DNA of 64,000 nucleotides from Halomicrobium urmianum (GTDB lineage Archaea; Halobacteriota; Halobacteria; Halobacteriales; Haloarculaceae). Made by a program: the position numbers and the translations under genes. Under the pieces are notes generated by a model, which did no database searches, was not told the DNA's origin, and saw only the letters and a list, made by a program, of their open reading frames with translations. How positions within the stretch are numbered: the first letter of the stretch is position 1; the number at the start of each line of letters is the position of its first letter. Of the stretch, positions 34,099 through 42,921 are shown piece by piece. The stretch is from NCBI RefSeq assembly GCF_020217425.1, contig NZ_CP084090.1, positions 248,001 through 312,000 on the forward strand, read 5' to 3'.

Positions 34099-35478
34099 TC
34101 ACCGGCTCATCGCCTGGTTGATCTCGGACGTGTACGAGGACTGCTGGGACTCGAAGGCGACCTGGGCGACGACCTCGCCGCCGGCCTCCTCGAAGGCGTC
34201 GACGAACGCCTGCTGGAGCGCCTGGCCGTAGCTGTTGTTGAGATACAGCGTGGAGGCCGTCGACGCGCCGATGTCCTCGTTCGCCAGCTGGGCCAGGACA
34301 CGACCCTGGAGCGCGTCGCTCGGCGGCGTCCGGAACACGTAGTCGTCGTCCTCCAGATTGGTGATGGCCGGCGACGTCGAGGCGGGCGAGACGCCGACGA
34401 CGCCGTTCGGCACGAACACGTTCTGCGCGACCTGGATGGTCGACTCCGAGGAGGCGGCGCCGGTGATCGACGGGTAGCCGTCGCTCACCAGCGAGTTGGC
34501 GGCGTCGATGGCCGGCTGGGCCTGGGACTGCGTGTCGGCCCGCTGGTAGTCGAACTCGAAGTCGACCTCGCCCTCGAGCTGGAGCGCCGGCAGGGTCGCA
34601 GCGTCGGCGATGGGCACGCCCAGGTTACCCAGGTCGCCCGATTCGGGCTGGAGGACGCCGAAGCGGATCGTCCGGCCCGACTCGCTGCCGTCGCCCTGGG
34701 GCTCTGGCTGGGGAACGTCCTCGCCGCCGCCGAAGTCGACGGTGTCGGTGGTCTCGTAGCCGTCCTCGTCGAAGCCGAACACCTCGTAGCTGACCGCGCC
34801 GATGTCGCCGTTCTCGTCGAAGACGACGTTGCTGGAGGCGCCCTGGTACTCGACGTTCTCGCCCGCCGCGGCCGCCTCGACGGCCGCCGGGAGCTCGGAG
34901 GGCCCGAACGTCTCGCCGCCCGGATTGGCGACCACTCGCATGTTGTCGCGGACGGCCTGCCCGTCGTTCTCGCCGGCCATGGCGTTGGCCAGGATCTGGA
35001 CGGCCGTCGCGTCGTAGGCCTGCGCGGTGAACACGCCCGGCTCGTCGTAGTCGAACTCGCTGGTGAACATCTCGGTGAACGCGTCGGCGCCCGGCCCCGA
35101 CGCGGACGGCGCCGTCCCGCGGACGTTCGACATGTCGTTGCCCACGTCCTGCGGGAGTTCGCCGTCCTGCAGGCCGTCGGTCACCAGGATCTCGGCGTCG
35201 TCGTCGCCGTAGTCGGAGTAGTAGTCGCTGAACAGCTGAATGCCGCTCTGCGGGTAGCCGACCACGACCATCACGTCCGGGGTCGAGCCGCCGCCGTCGG
35301 TGGCCGTCCCGGTGGTCTCGTCGTCGCCATCGGTGTCGGTGCCGTCGCCGCCGTCCCCGCCGTCGCCGGTCTGTTCGGTCGTACAACCGGCAAGGCCGGC
35401 GATGCCGGCCACACCCAGTGCCCCGCTACGCTTCAGAAACCGCCGTCGACTGTCCGTGCGCATGGCTGGTCGAGCCAT
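34099..35478 (-). CDS. livJ: liv-type solute-binding lipoprotein with permuted domain order
   Basis: 459 residues. A Tat-like signal (SRRRFLKRSGALGVAG) leads to a lipobox ending at Cys32 and a Gly/Asp/Thr linker (33-66). Residues 67-248 (PDVMVVVGYPQSGIQLF to YEVFGFDEDG) correspond to the C-terminal half of haloarchaeal LivJ proteins. A linker (249-268) follows, and residues 269-459 (TIRFGVLQPESGDLGNLGVP to SSYTSEINQAMSR) are the normal N-terminal half. In ordinary homologues the 459 end is continuous with residue 67. The permutation leaves one complete Peripla_BP_6 fold with new termini. AGGAGATT about 8 nt before ATG 35478 is a good ribosome-binding site. It would feed LivHMGF. Confidence 0.88.
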   Translation of the reverse strand: MARPAMRTDSRRRFLKRSGALGVAGIAGLAGCTTEQTGDGGDGGDGTDTDGDDETTGTATDGGGSTPDVMVVVGYPQSGIQLFSDYYSDYGDDDAEILVTDGLQDGELPQDVGNDMSNVRGTAPSASGPGADAFTEMFTSEFDYDEPGVFTAQAYDATAVQILANAMAGENDGQAVRDNMRVVANPGGETFGPSELPAAVEAAAAGENVEYQGASSNVVFDENGDIGAVSYEVFGFDEDGYETTDTVDFGGGEDVPQPEPQGDGSESGRTIRFGVLQPESGDLGNLGVPIADAATLPALQLEGEVDFEFDYQRADTQSQAQPAIDAANSLVSDGYPSITGAASSESTIQVAQNVFVPNGVVGVSPASTSPAITNLEDDDYVFRTPPSDALQGRVLAQLANEDIGASTASTLYLNNSYGQALQQAFVDAFEEAGGEVVAQVAFESQQSSYTSEINQAMSR

Positions 35479-35587
35479 TGAATCTCCTAATAGATATACG
35501 TTTTCGGATAGAGGTCAGGTAAGCCGTGGGTAGCGACCGGAAAACGCGCGATTTCCAGATCTCAGGTAGTGCCAGAAGAGATACGTG

Positions 35588-36331
35588 TCACGGGGCGAGC
35601 CGGTTCTTCCGGTTCTTCATGTGCTCGTTGTAGTACTCGAAGGTGATCGGACACCACTCCTCGGCGAGGTCGAGGACCTCTTCCGTCATCTGTCGAATCT
35701 CCCACTGGCTATCCGCGGCCGCCCGCATGTCGCCGACGTGCATCAGCATCCGGGCGTTCATCGACATGACCATGTTGACCTTCGTGCCGATGGGGAGGAC
35801 GAACCGGGCGTCCTCGGGCGGCATGCCGAGGTCGAGCAGCTTCTGGTAGGACTCGACGGCGTCGGCCACCGCGTCCTGGAAGACCTCCTCGCGCTTCTCG
35901 GCGGTCTCCTCGCCGACGCGGCCGGTCTGCTGGTTGCGGCCGACCCAGTCGGGGTCCGTCGCCGAGGGCGGGGTCACGACCAGCTCGCCCTCGCGGACGT
36001 CCTCGGGGTCGACGTCATCGAAGGAGACGTAGCGCATGCTCTGGACGTCGAAGGAGACGTGCCGGTGACGGGTGATCTGGGCCATACAGGAGCGGCTGAT
36101 CCCCTTCACCGCGACGGTGGCCTGCGGGTGCTCGAAGGGGCCGAAGTGGCCGTGGTCGAGGAGGTGGCCGATGAGCGTCTCCTTCTTCTCCTCGACGTCG
36201 TCGCCCTCGATCTCGGCCATCGTCTCCGAGAAGGACTGGTCGCCGACGAACGCCTCGCTGTAGTCGTTGCGTGCGGCCGTGCAGATGACTTGCTCGGGAT
36301 CCTCGGTGGCCTCCAGCAACTGGACTTCCAT
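35588..36331 (-). CDS. thyX: flavin-dependent thymidylate synthase ThyX
   Basis: 247 residues. ThyX signature RHRHVSFDVQSMRY (about 87-100) matches RHRxxSxxxxSxRY. Other conserved parts are HGHFGPFEHPQATVAV (about 60-75) and the C-terminal NARMLMHVGDMRAAADSQWEIR. It makes dTMP from dUMP using methylene-tetrahydrofolate and FAD/NADPH. TTATTGCC about 27 nt upstream supports a leaderless ATG 36331. Confidence 0.96.
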   Translation of the reverse strand: MEVQLLEATEDPEQVICTAARNDYSEAFVGDQSFSETMAEIEGDDVEEKKETLIGHLLDHGHFGPFEHPQATVAVKGISRSCMAQITRHRHVSFDVQSMRYVSFDDVDPEDVREGELVVTPPSATDPDWVGRNQQTGRVGEETAEKREEVFQDAVADAVESYQKLLDLGMPPEDARFVLPIGTKVNMVMSMNARMLMHVGDMRAAADSQWEIRQMTEEVLDLAEEWCPITFEYYNEHMKNRKNRLAP

Positions 36332-36395
36332 ACCGGGTGCCTGATGCCGACGGCAATAACGTTTCTGCGTCGAGACGGTCGCGTCGGAGCGACTG

Positions 36396-37046
36396 TCAGA
36401 GGTCCTGCCAGTCGCTGGGTTCGGCCGACAGGCCCATGACCCGGGCCTCGCGCGCGCCCTCGTTCTCGCGGATCTCCACGAGGCCGTCGAAGGCCTGCTT
36501 GATGACCTGCAGCGTCTGGTCGTCGTGCGCGCCGGAGTCGATGGTGAACACGCCGACGTAGCCCGCCGAGTCCAGCCGCGAGGAGAGGATGTGACAGAGC
36601 TTGAAGACCGTCTTCTTGTCCGTGTAGGTCAGCATCGTCGACAGCGAGACGAGCGCCAGTCGCCCGCGGTCGCGGCCGCCCTTGTGGAGCCCCTCGAGGG
36701 CCTTGGTGATGCCGATGCCGATGCCGGTCAGGTCGCCCGGCGAGGAGACGTGGTGGACGAACGCGCCCGACTCGTCGGCGTCGACGCCGTCCCCGCGGCA
36801 GTCGACGACGCCGAGCTGGGACTCGCCCAGTTCCGGGACGTCCGTCCGGAACTCGTCGACGACGGACGCCGCCCGGTCGTTGGTCGTGACGACCACGGCC
36901 CCTTCGCCGCCCCTCGCCCCCTCCTTCAGGACGTCGAACGCGATGGCCTCCTTGCCGCTCATCGCGGGCCCCGCGATGAGCAGGCTGGTGCCGGGACGCA
37001 CGCTCTCCAGCGCGTCGAAGTCGAGTACGGTTGATAGGTCGTACAT
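36396..37046 (-). CDS. RecA/KaiC-like P-loop ATPase paired with response regulator
   Basis: 216 residues. P-loop-like GPAMSGKEAI (about 25-34) and a Walker B-like RLALVSLSTML hydrophobic strand place it in the RecA/KaiC-like family of haloarchaeal signalling ATPases. Start ATG 37046 lies 13 nt after the HalX response regulator stop (37060) on the same strand; an in-frame ATG at 37076 would overlap it. The pairing suggests the ATPase acts in the same signalling path. No kinase is adjacent. Biochemical role unknown. Confidence 0.75.
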   Translation of the reverse strand: MYDLSTVLDFDALESVRPGTSLLIAGPAMSGKEAIAFDVLKEGARGGEGAVVVTTNDRAASVVDEFRTDVPELGESQLGVVDCRGDGVDADESGAFVHHVSSPGDLTGIGIGITKALEGLHKGGRDRGRLALVSLSTMLTYTDKKTVFKLCHILSSRLDSAGYVGVFTIDSGAHDDQTLQVIKQAFDGLVEIRENEGAREARVMGLSAEPSDWQDL

Positions 37047-37059
37047 GGTCTCTGAGAGG

Positions 37060-37644
37060 TCAGTTCCCGTCTCCATTGCCCAGTCCCCGTAGCGTCGCGA
37101 TGAAGTCCTCGTCGTCCTCGATGCCACCCAGCGAGCCCGACAGCTCGTCCTTCAGTTCGCCGATCTTCCCTTTAAGAGCGTCGTATTCGTCGCTCTCGGC
37201 GAGTTCCGCGTTGCTCTTGGTCGCCTCCAGGGTCGCGCGCTTCTCGACCAGCGAGTAGTACTCCTGAAGGAGGGCGTCGTACTCGGATCGATCGAGCAGG
37301 TTCTCGACGGTGTCGTGGAGCTGCTGGCTCCGGATGGGCTTCGAGAGGTAGGCGTCGAACCCCATCTCGAGGATGTCGAAGTCCGGTTCGACCGCCGTCA
37401 CCATAGCCACCCGACACTCCAGATCCCGCTCCCGGATGCGCTCGAGGACCTCGTCCCCGGAGAGTCCGGGCATCATCCTGTCCAGGAGGACCACGTCGAC
37501 GCTCTCGTCGAGCAGTTCCAGCCCTTCGTCGCCGTCGTGCGCCATCCGGACCTCGTAGTCGTCGCGCAACCACAGCCGATACGTCTCGGCTACGTCCGGT
37601 TCGTCCTCGACGATGAGCACGACAGGTCGATCCGATTCGGACAT
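37060..37644 (-). CDS. response regulator with HalX domain
   Basis: 194 residues. A receiver domain (about 8-122) has the acidic pair EDEPD, phospho-acceptor Asp in VVLLDRMMPG (about 55), Thr in VTAVEP and Lys in LSKPIRSQQL. The C-terminal HalX domain (about 125-185) is a coiled pair, TVENLLDRSEYDALLQEYYS, with SEYDALLQEYYSLVEKRATL. There is no DNA-binding domain, so output is probably by protein contact. Its neighbour downstream is the KaiC-like ATPase. Confidence 0.92.
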   Translation of the reverse strand: MSESDRPVVLIVEDEPDVAETYRLWLRDDYEVRMAHDGDEGLELLDESVDVVLLDRMMPGLSGDEVLERIRERDLECRVAMVTAVEPDFDILEMGFDAYLSKPIRSQQLHDTVENLLDRSEYDALLQEYYSLVEKRATLEATKSNAELAESDEYDALKGKIGELKDELSGSLGGIEDDEDFIATLRGLGNGDGN

Positions 37645-37743
37645 CTATTCTCTACCCCGGTTTTCTTGATCATGATACATAGCCCTGTGGGTAAGTCCCG
37701 CGCGGGCGACACGCACAAGCGGCCGGGCCCCGCACGGCCGCAC

Positions 37744-38319
37744 GTGATCGAGAACCTCGCGATCGACCGAGAAGTGTTCACCAGCAATGTCTTCCTCGTC
37801 GAGGGCGAGCGCACGGCGCTGGTCGACGTCGGCAACGACTTCGACGTCGTCGCGGCCGTCGAGGCGGCCGGCGTCGACCTCGACGTCGTCGTCCTGACCC
37901 ACACCCATCCAGACCACGTCGGCAATCTCGAGGCGGTCAGGGCGGCGACGGACGCGCCCGTCCTCGGGTTCGACGGGGAGTTCGAGGGCGTCGACGAGCG
38001 CCTCGGCGACGGCGAGACGGTCCGACTGGGCGACCACGAGTACCGTGCGCTCCACACCCCGGGCCACAAGGACGACCACCTCTGCCTGTACGCGGCGGAA
38101 CCGGGGATCCTGTTCGCCGGGGACCTCGTGTTCGCGGGCGGGAGTTTCGGCCGGACCGACCTCGCGGAGGGGGACCGCGGCGTCCTGATCGACAGCATCG
38201 ACCGCGTGTGCGACGCAGTCGACGAGGACCTGGCCGAACTCCACGTCGGCCACGGACCGAGCGTCACCGAAGACCCGTACCGCCATCTGGAGATGGCCGG
38301 GCAGGCCGCGCGGACGTGA
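37744..38319 (+). CDS. metallo-beta-lactamase-fold hydrolase
   Basis: 191 residues from GTG 37744 (MIENLAIDREVFTSNVFLVE). The zinc site THTHPDHVGN (HxHxDH) near residue 43, then TPGHKDDHLCLY, AGDLVFAGGSFGRTDL and the last metal His in VGHGPSV are all present, as in glyoxalase II-like enzymes. The GTG start fits related haloarchaeal N-termini; an upstream ATG at 37672 would add 24 residues. Substrate unknown. Divergent from the response regulator. Confidence 0.85.
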   Translation: MIENLAIDREVFTSNVFLVEGERTALVDVGNDFDVVAAVEAAGVDLDVVVLTHTHPDHVGNLEAVRAATDAPVLGFDGEFEGVDERLGDGETVRLGDHEYRALHTPGHKDDHLCLYAAEPGILFAGDLVFAGGSFGRTDLAEGDRGVLIDSIDRVCDAVDEDLAELHVGHGPSVTEDPYRHLEMAGQAART

Positions 38320-38345
38320 CGCGAGGTGAGAAGCGACGGCGACAG

Positions 38346-39146
38346 TCAGAACGCCGCCGCCAGCAGCGCGTCGTAGGCGTGCTCGTACCGGTCGGCGACC
38401 GCGGCGGGGTCGGACCGCTCGTCGCTCCCCAGGGCCGGTAGCTCGACGGTCGCCTCGACCTCGATGAGGTCGGCGACGGCGCCGACGCGCTCCTCCCGGC
38501 GGCCGTCGACCGGGCTCGACGAGGCGACCTGACAGGCCTTCCAGTAGCGGTCGCCGCGGTAGATCCGCGCCCGCCCGGGCTCGACGACGGCCACGGCGTC
38601 CGGTTCGAGGTCCCGGAGCGGCCGGGCGACGTCGGCGTAGGACTCCACCACGGCGCGGTCCCGGTCAGCGACCCGGTCAGCCAGCCGCTCCAGGGCCGGC
38701 GCGTGGAGCCGCTCCATCAGGTCGTCGAACTCGGCGAGGTCGGTCACGGTCGTCGCCTCGGCGACCGGCAGGCGCTCCCGCAGGCTCTCCGGCAGGTCGA
38801 CGGTCCCGTTGACGACGAGGGCGTCGCCGACACGGTCGGCCAGGAACTCCCGGTCCGCCTGGCCGAGGATGCCCGTCGCGGGCCCCGCCGAGGGGCGCCA
38901 GAGCCGGTGGACGGGATTGATCGCCTCGGGTTCCAGGTCGACGCCGGTCGCCCCGGCCAGTCGGGCGGCGTCCTTCCCGTACAGTCGGCCGTCGCGCGTC
39001 GCGCGCTCGTAGTCGTCGTGGTCGTGCCAGTAGTCGTTGCCCGCGCGGGGCTTGTAACCGACCGCGCCCGTGTGCTCGACCAGCCCCGTCGCGAAGGTGG
39101 TCTTGCCCGCGTCGACGCGGTCGGCGCCGGCGACGAGCAGTCGCAT
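38346..39146 (-). CDS. P-loop ATPase of unknown function
   Basis: 266 residues. Start MRLLVAGADRVDAGKTTFAT carries a Walker A (GADRVDAGKTTF, close to deviant GxxxxGK[ST]). Later conserved-looking pieces are YKPRAGNDYWHDHDDYERA and GPATGILGQADREFLADRVG. The layout resembles dethiobiotin-synthetase-like P-loop proteins but I do not recognise the family with certainty. ATG 39146 overlaps the stop of the small gene before it (ATGA), so the two form a pair. Confidence 0.75.
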   Translation of the reverse strand: MRLLVAGADRVDAGKTTFATGLVEHTGAVGYKPRAGNDYWHDHDDYERATRDGRLYGKDAARLAGATGVDLEPEAINPVHRLWRPSAGPATGILGQADREFLADRVGDALVVNGTVDLPESLRERLPVAEATTVTDLAEFDDLMERLHAPALERLADRVADRDRAVVESYADVARPLRDLEPDAVAVVEPGRARIYRGDRYWKACQVASSSPVDGRREERVGAVADLIEVEATVELPALGSDERSDPAAVADRYEHAYDALLAAAF

Positions 39147-39409
39147 CACGCGAGCCCGTAGTAGCCCGGCTCCGAGTCGTCCTCGGGCTCGGCGAAGACG
39201 AACTGCTCGGAATTCTTCAGCATCCACGGGATGGCCCAGTCCATCAGGACGTTCTCCGTCTCGACGTCGAGGTCGGCGTCGGGGTCGAGCCCCTGCAGCA
39301 GGCGGCCGACCTCGTAGATGGTGTACATCTGCTCGTCCTCCAGCACCTCGTCCGGCTCGCGGAACTCAAGCGGACGCAGGTCGTCGAACTCCGATTTCTG
39401 TCGTGGCAT
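39146..39409 (-). CDS. small acidic haloarchaeal protein (DUF5827-like)
   Basis: 87 residues, MPRQKSEFDDLRPLEFREPD at the start and EPGYYGLA at the end. Highly acidic, no cysteines or membrane parts. It resembles a conserved haloarchaeal small family (DUF5827, tentative). Translationally coupled to the P-loop ATPase downstream, which suggests a shared process. Start ATG 39409 gives a compact gene; longer in-frame starts upstream read into non-coding sequence. Confidence 0.75.
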   Translation of the reverse strand: MPRQKSEFDDLRPLEFREPDEVLEDEQMYTIYEVGRLLQGLDPDADLDVETENVLMDWAIPWMLKNSEQFVFAEPEDDSEPGYYGLA

Positions 39410-39578
39410 GTCCGCCGGTAGCCCCGCTCGACCGGTAAAGCCCTCGGAAGCGTCCCGCCGCTCGCGGAGCGGACCGACGGCCAGCGACGCGGCCGCCGCT
39501 GGCGAGCCGGCGCGCGAAAGAATGGCGGAGATTGCTACGACGCGGTCCGCGCTCGCACCGTCGGTGTCTGACGGTACC

Positions 39579-40190
39579 CTACTCGAAGTGATCGAGGCAC
39601 TTCTGGTACTCTTCGGCGGCCTTGTCCCAGTCGACGACCTCGAAGAACGCGTCGATGAAGCTGCCGCGGTCGGGCCCGTAGTCGTAGTAGTAGGAGTGCT
39701 CCCAGACGTCCAGCGCCAGGATCGGGTGGGCACCCCAGAGCGCGCCCTGGTCGTGCTTGTCGACCGCGACGTTGCGGAGCTGCTTGGCGACGGGGTCGTA
39801 CACCAGCAGCGCCCAGCCGCCGGCGGCGGACGCGGCGGCCTGGAACTCGCCCTTCCAGCCCTCGTAGGAGCCGAAGTCCTCCTCGATGCGGTCGGCGAGT
39901 TCGCCCTCGGGCTCGCCGCCGCCGTCGGAAGACATGTTCTCCCAGAACAGCGTGTGGAGATAGTGGCCACAGCCGTTGTGGGTCACGTTGCCGAGGGCGC
40001 CGGCGGTCGAGCCGAAGTCGCCGGACTCGCGGTTCTCGGCCAGCGTCTCCTCGGCCGCGGCGAGGCCGTTGACGTACCCCTGATGGTGGGTGTCGTGGTG
40101 CCAGGTGAGCACCTGCTCGGAGATGTGCGGCTCCAGGGCGTCGTAGTCGTAGGGCAGTGGCGGCAGTTCGGGGTCTGATTGCTCGGGCAT
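39579..40190 (-). CDS. sod: Mn/Fe superoxide dismutase
   Basis: 203 residues from ATG 40190. The iron/manganese SOD family pattern is complete: LPYDYDALEPHISEQVLTWH, HHDTHHQGYVNGLAAAEE, HNGCGHYLHTLFWENMS and the metal signature LDVWEHSYYYDYG (D and H ligands). It converts superoxide to peroxide and oxygen in the cytoplasm. A GGAGG-like ribosome-binding site (plus-strand TCCCTCC about 40198-40204) precedes the ATG, and CGTTTAAC further up may be its TATA, so a short leader is likely. Confidence 0.97.
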   Translation of the reverse strand: MPEQSDPELPPLPYDYDALEPHISEQVLTWHHDTHHQGYVNGLAAAEETLAENRESGDFGSTAGALGNVTHNGCGHYLHTLFWENMSSDGGGEPEGELADRIEEDFGSYEGWKGEFQAAASAAGGWALLVYDPVAKQLRNVAVDKHDQGALWGAHPILALDVWEHSYYYDYGPDRGSFIDAFFEVVDWDKAAEEYQKCLDHFE

Positions 40191-40297
40191 GAGAGATCCC
40201 TCCACTTCGAGGGGTCGACCGGCCGCCTGTTAAACGTTTAGGCGATCCGACGTGATCGCGCGGCTCAAACGTCGATCCGCCCCCGCGATCGCCGCCG

Positions 40298-41698
40298 TCA
40301 GTCCCCGCCGCGAGCGGCCTCGAACGCCTCGATGGCGCGCTCCCGGGCGGTCGAGTGGTCGACGATCGGGTCCGGATAGTCCGGCGCGGCCCGTCGGCGC
40401 TGGGTCGGTTCCAGGTCGGGCCACTCGTGGATCACGTCGGGGTCGGCGTCCCGCAACTCAGGGACGTACCGCCTGACGTACTCCGCGTCCGGGTCGTAGC
40501 GCTCGCCCTGCGTCGTCGGGTTGAAGACGCGGAAGTACGGCTGGGCGTCGGTTCCGGTCGAGGCCGCCCACTGCCACCCGCCGACGTCGTTCGCGGTGTC
40601 GTGGTCGACGAGTCTCTCGCGGAACCACTCGTAGCCGCGCCGCCAGTCGATCAGCAGGTCCTTCGTCAGGAAGGCGGCGACGATCATCCGCACCCGGTTG
40701 TGCACGTACGCCTCCTCGCGTAGCTGTCGCATCCCCGCGTCGACGATGGGATAGCCGGTCTCGCCGTCCTGCCAGGCCCGCAGTCCATCGGGGTCCTCGC
40801 GCCACCGGATCGGTCGCTCGTAGCTCTTGAAGTTCTCCGTCACGGTGTCCCGGTTGTCCCACAGCACCTGCGCGTAGAACTCGCGCCAGGCCAGTTGCGA
40901 CTGGAACTCCTCGACGGACGCCGCCGCGTCCCCGTCCGGGGCGGCCGCCATCGCTGCCTCCGTCCGCTCGTACACCTCGCGGACGCCGATGGTCCCGAAC
41001 TTCAGGTGCGGGGAGAGCCGCGACGTGCACTCGTCGGCGGGGTAGTCGCGCCGGTCCTCGTAGCGGTAGACGGGCCCGTCCAGGAAGTCCGCCAGTCGGC
41101 CGCGGGCCGCCTCGGTGCTCGCGGGCGGGATCGTCGCCTCGGGTTCGTCGAACCCCAACTCGGCGGGCGTCGGCAGCGGGTCCCCCTCGACCGGAGCGAG
41201 GGCGGACGCGTCGGGGACCGCCTGGGGAGCCGGTTTCTCCCGGTCGCGCCACTTCTTCCAGTAGTAACTGAACACGGAGTAGGGCTCGCCCGCGTTCGTC
41301 GTGATCGAGCCCGGTTCGTGGAGGACGCCGTCGGTGACGGCCCGGCGCTCGACGCCGGCGTCCGCGAGCGCGCGGCGAACGCGGGCGTCCCGCTCCGCCG
41401 CCAGCCCCGAGTAGTCCTCGCCCCACGTCACAGCCTCGGCCCCGTGCTCGTCGGCCAGCCGCGGGAGGACCTCGGCGGGGTCACCGCGCTCGACGAGGAG
41501 GTCGCTCCCCCGCTCGCGGTACCACGCTCGCAGCGACGCGAGGGCGTCGAGCAGGAAGGCGACGCGCGGCGGGGCCGCGTGCGCGAGGACGTCGTCGTCG
41601 AGGACGAAGACGGGTACCGCCGTCGCGTCCCCGGTCGCCGCCGCGAGCCCCGCGTTGTCGCTCCCACGCAGGTCGCGCCGGTGCCAGTGCAGGCGCAT
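40298..41698 (-). CDS. phr: deoxyribodipyrimidine photolyase
   Basis: 466 residues. The N-terminal Rossmann antenna domain (RLHWHRRDLRGSDNAGLAAA) and the C-terminal FAD domain are both present: RLSPHLKFGTIGVREVY (about 236-252), GYPIVDAGMRQL, RVRMIVAAFLTKDLLIDWR, and GGWQWAASTGTDAQPYFRVF. It is a class I CPD photolyase-type protein, repairing UV dimers using blue light. CTTTAAC about 30 nt upstream supports ATG 41698. Placed beside superoxide dismutase, which is a sensible UV/oxidative-stress neighbour. Confidence 0.95.
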   Translation of the reverse strand: MRLHWHRRDLRGSDNAGLAAATGDATAVPVFVLDDDVLAHAAPPRVAFLLDALASLRAWYRERGSDLLVERGDPAEVLPRLADEHGAEAVTWGEDYSGLAAERDARVRRALADAGVERRAVTDGVLHEPGSITTNAGEPYSVFSYYWKKWRDREKPAPQAVPDASALAPVEGDPLPTPAELGFDEPEATIPPASTEAARGRLADFLDGPVYRYEDRRDYPADECTSRLSPHLKFGTIGVREVYERTEAAMAAAPDGDAAASVEEFQSQLAWREFYAQVLWDNRDTVTENFKSYERPIRWREDPDGLRAWQDGETGYPIVDAGMRQLREEAYVHNRVRMIVAAFLTKDLLIDWRRGYEWFRERLVDHDTANDVGGWQWAASTGTDAQPYFRVFNPTTQGERYDPDAEYVRRYVPELRDADPDVIHEWPDLEPTQRRRAAPDYPDPIVDHSTARERAIEAFEAARGGD

Positions 41699-41884
41699 AC
41701 GCGCCCGTCGCGCCCGTCCGCCGTTAAAGGGGGGCCTATCCAGTTCGGGCCGCAAACGTCTACGAACGTGTCGTGTCAGTGTTACTGGACAGGTAGCCGT
41801 CGCACCCGACACCACCGCCGCCGACCTCCTTCCACGCAGCTTCGAGTCGAAAGAACAAGGACCCCCCACTGACAACGGACCGAT

Positions 41885-42412
41885 ATGACAGAGCGATCGC
41901 CCGACTGGGAGTTCAAGGAGCGCGACGTCATCATCCTCCGGGAACTCTCGGAAGATCCCCAGCTGTCCTCCCGCGAACTCGCCGACATCCTCGAGCGCGA
42001 GCATGACATCTCGGTCTCGCACGTCACGGTCAGCGAGTCGATCAGGAAGATGCGACAGGAGGGCGTCTTCCGCGAGGCCATCGTCCCCAACGAGGCGTAC
42101 TTCAACTTCGCCCTCTTCGAGTTCAAGTTCAATCCCGAGCAGTTCGAGGAGGGGTGGCGCGACGCGATGGAGACCATCCGGGACGACCGCCACACCCTCT
42201 TCTACTTCCTGTCGGACGGGGAGTACCAGTGGAAGTCCGTGATGATGTTCCCCACCCGGGAGGCCGAGTCGCGCTGGATCCACGACTTCTACAAGAACCA
42301 CGGGGACGTGATCCAGAACGTCCGCAACTCCGTGGTCCACAACGTCCTCAAGTTCCACACCGATCCGGAGATATTCACCGAGCTACAGGAGTGTACGCAT
42401 CAGTCCCAGTGA
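41885..42412 (+). CDS. Lrp-like winged-HTH transcriptional regulator
   Basis: 175 residues. An N-terminal winged helix (about 8-68, LRELSEDPQLSSRELADILE and SHVTVSESIRKMRQEG) precedes a helical/alpha-beta domain with aromatic residues (HTLFYFLSDGEYQWKSVMMF). It lacks a clear RAM domain, so effector type is unclear. It is single on its strand between photolyase and UPF0058. Confidence 0.8.
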   Translation: MTERSPDWEFKERDVIILRELSEDPQLSSRELADILEREHDISVSHVTVSESIRKMRQEGVFREAIVPNEAYFNFALFEFKFNPEQFEEGWRDAMETIRDDRHTLFYFLSDGEYQWKSVMMFPTREAESRWIHDFYKNHGDVIQNVRNSVVHNVLKFHTDPEIFTELQECTHQSQ

Positions 42413-42563
42413 GTGGCGTCGCCCGTCGACGTGAACAGCGGGCCGGTAGCTCCGGCGCTGTCGACGTGAACTCCAGCGGTACGCCCACCCCGCGTCGACC
42501 GCGCACGAACTCCACGACGCTGGCCGTCGCTCGGCGCGCCGGCGCCTGCCGTCCGTTCGGGCG

Positions 42564-42845
42564 CTATAGCTTGCTCTCGGCGTCCTCGGCCAGCTCCTTC
42601 ATCCGCTTGCCCACGCGGCCGGCGTCGGAGAACTCGTCCTCGCTCATGGCCGTCGCGAGCGCGTTGCCGAGCACGAAGACGGCGTGCTTGTGTTCGCTCT
42701 TGGACTTGTGGACGTCAGAGGGTTCGACGTCGAGTTCCTCGTAGGGGTCGAACAGCTCGGGGTCCACCCCGTCCATCTCGTCGCGGAAGAACTCCATGAT
42801 CAGCACCATCTGTTCGTGGAGCTCGAGGAGTTCGTCTTTGTGCAT
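42564..42845 (-). CDS. UPF0058 family protein (copy 2)
   Basis: 93 residues, MHKDELLELHEQMVLIMEFF then SDVHKSKSEHKHAVFVLGNA. Same family as 1535-1771 but more acidic and with a longer C-terminus. Function unknown. TTCTTATGC lies upstream of ATG 42845. Confidence 0.85.
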   Translation of the reverse strand: MHKDELLELHEQMVLIMEFFRDEMDGVDPELFDPYEELDVEPSDVHKSKSEHKHAVFVLGNALATAMSEDEFSDAGRVGKRMKELAEDAESKL

Positions 42846-42921
42846 CTTACCCTATCTACACGTGGCATCGAGCATAAGAATTGCCTGAGAACGGATACCA
42901 GAGACCGGACTGGCGAAAAAA

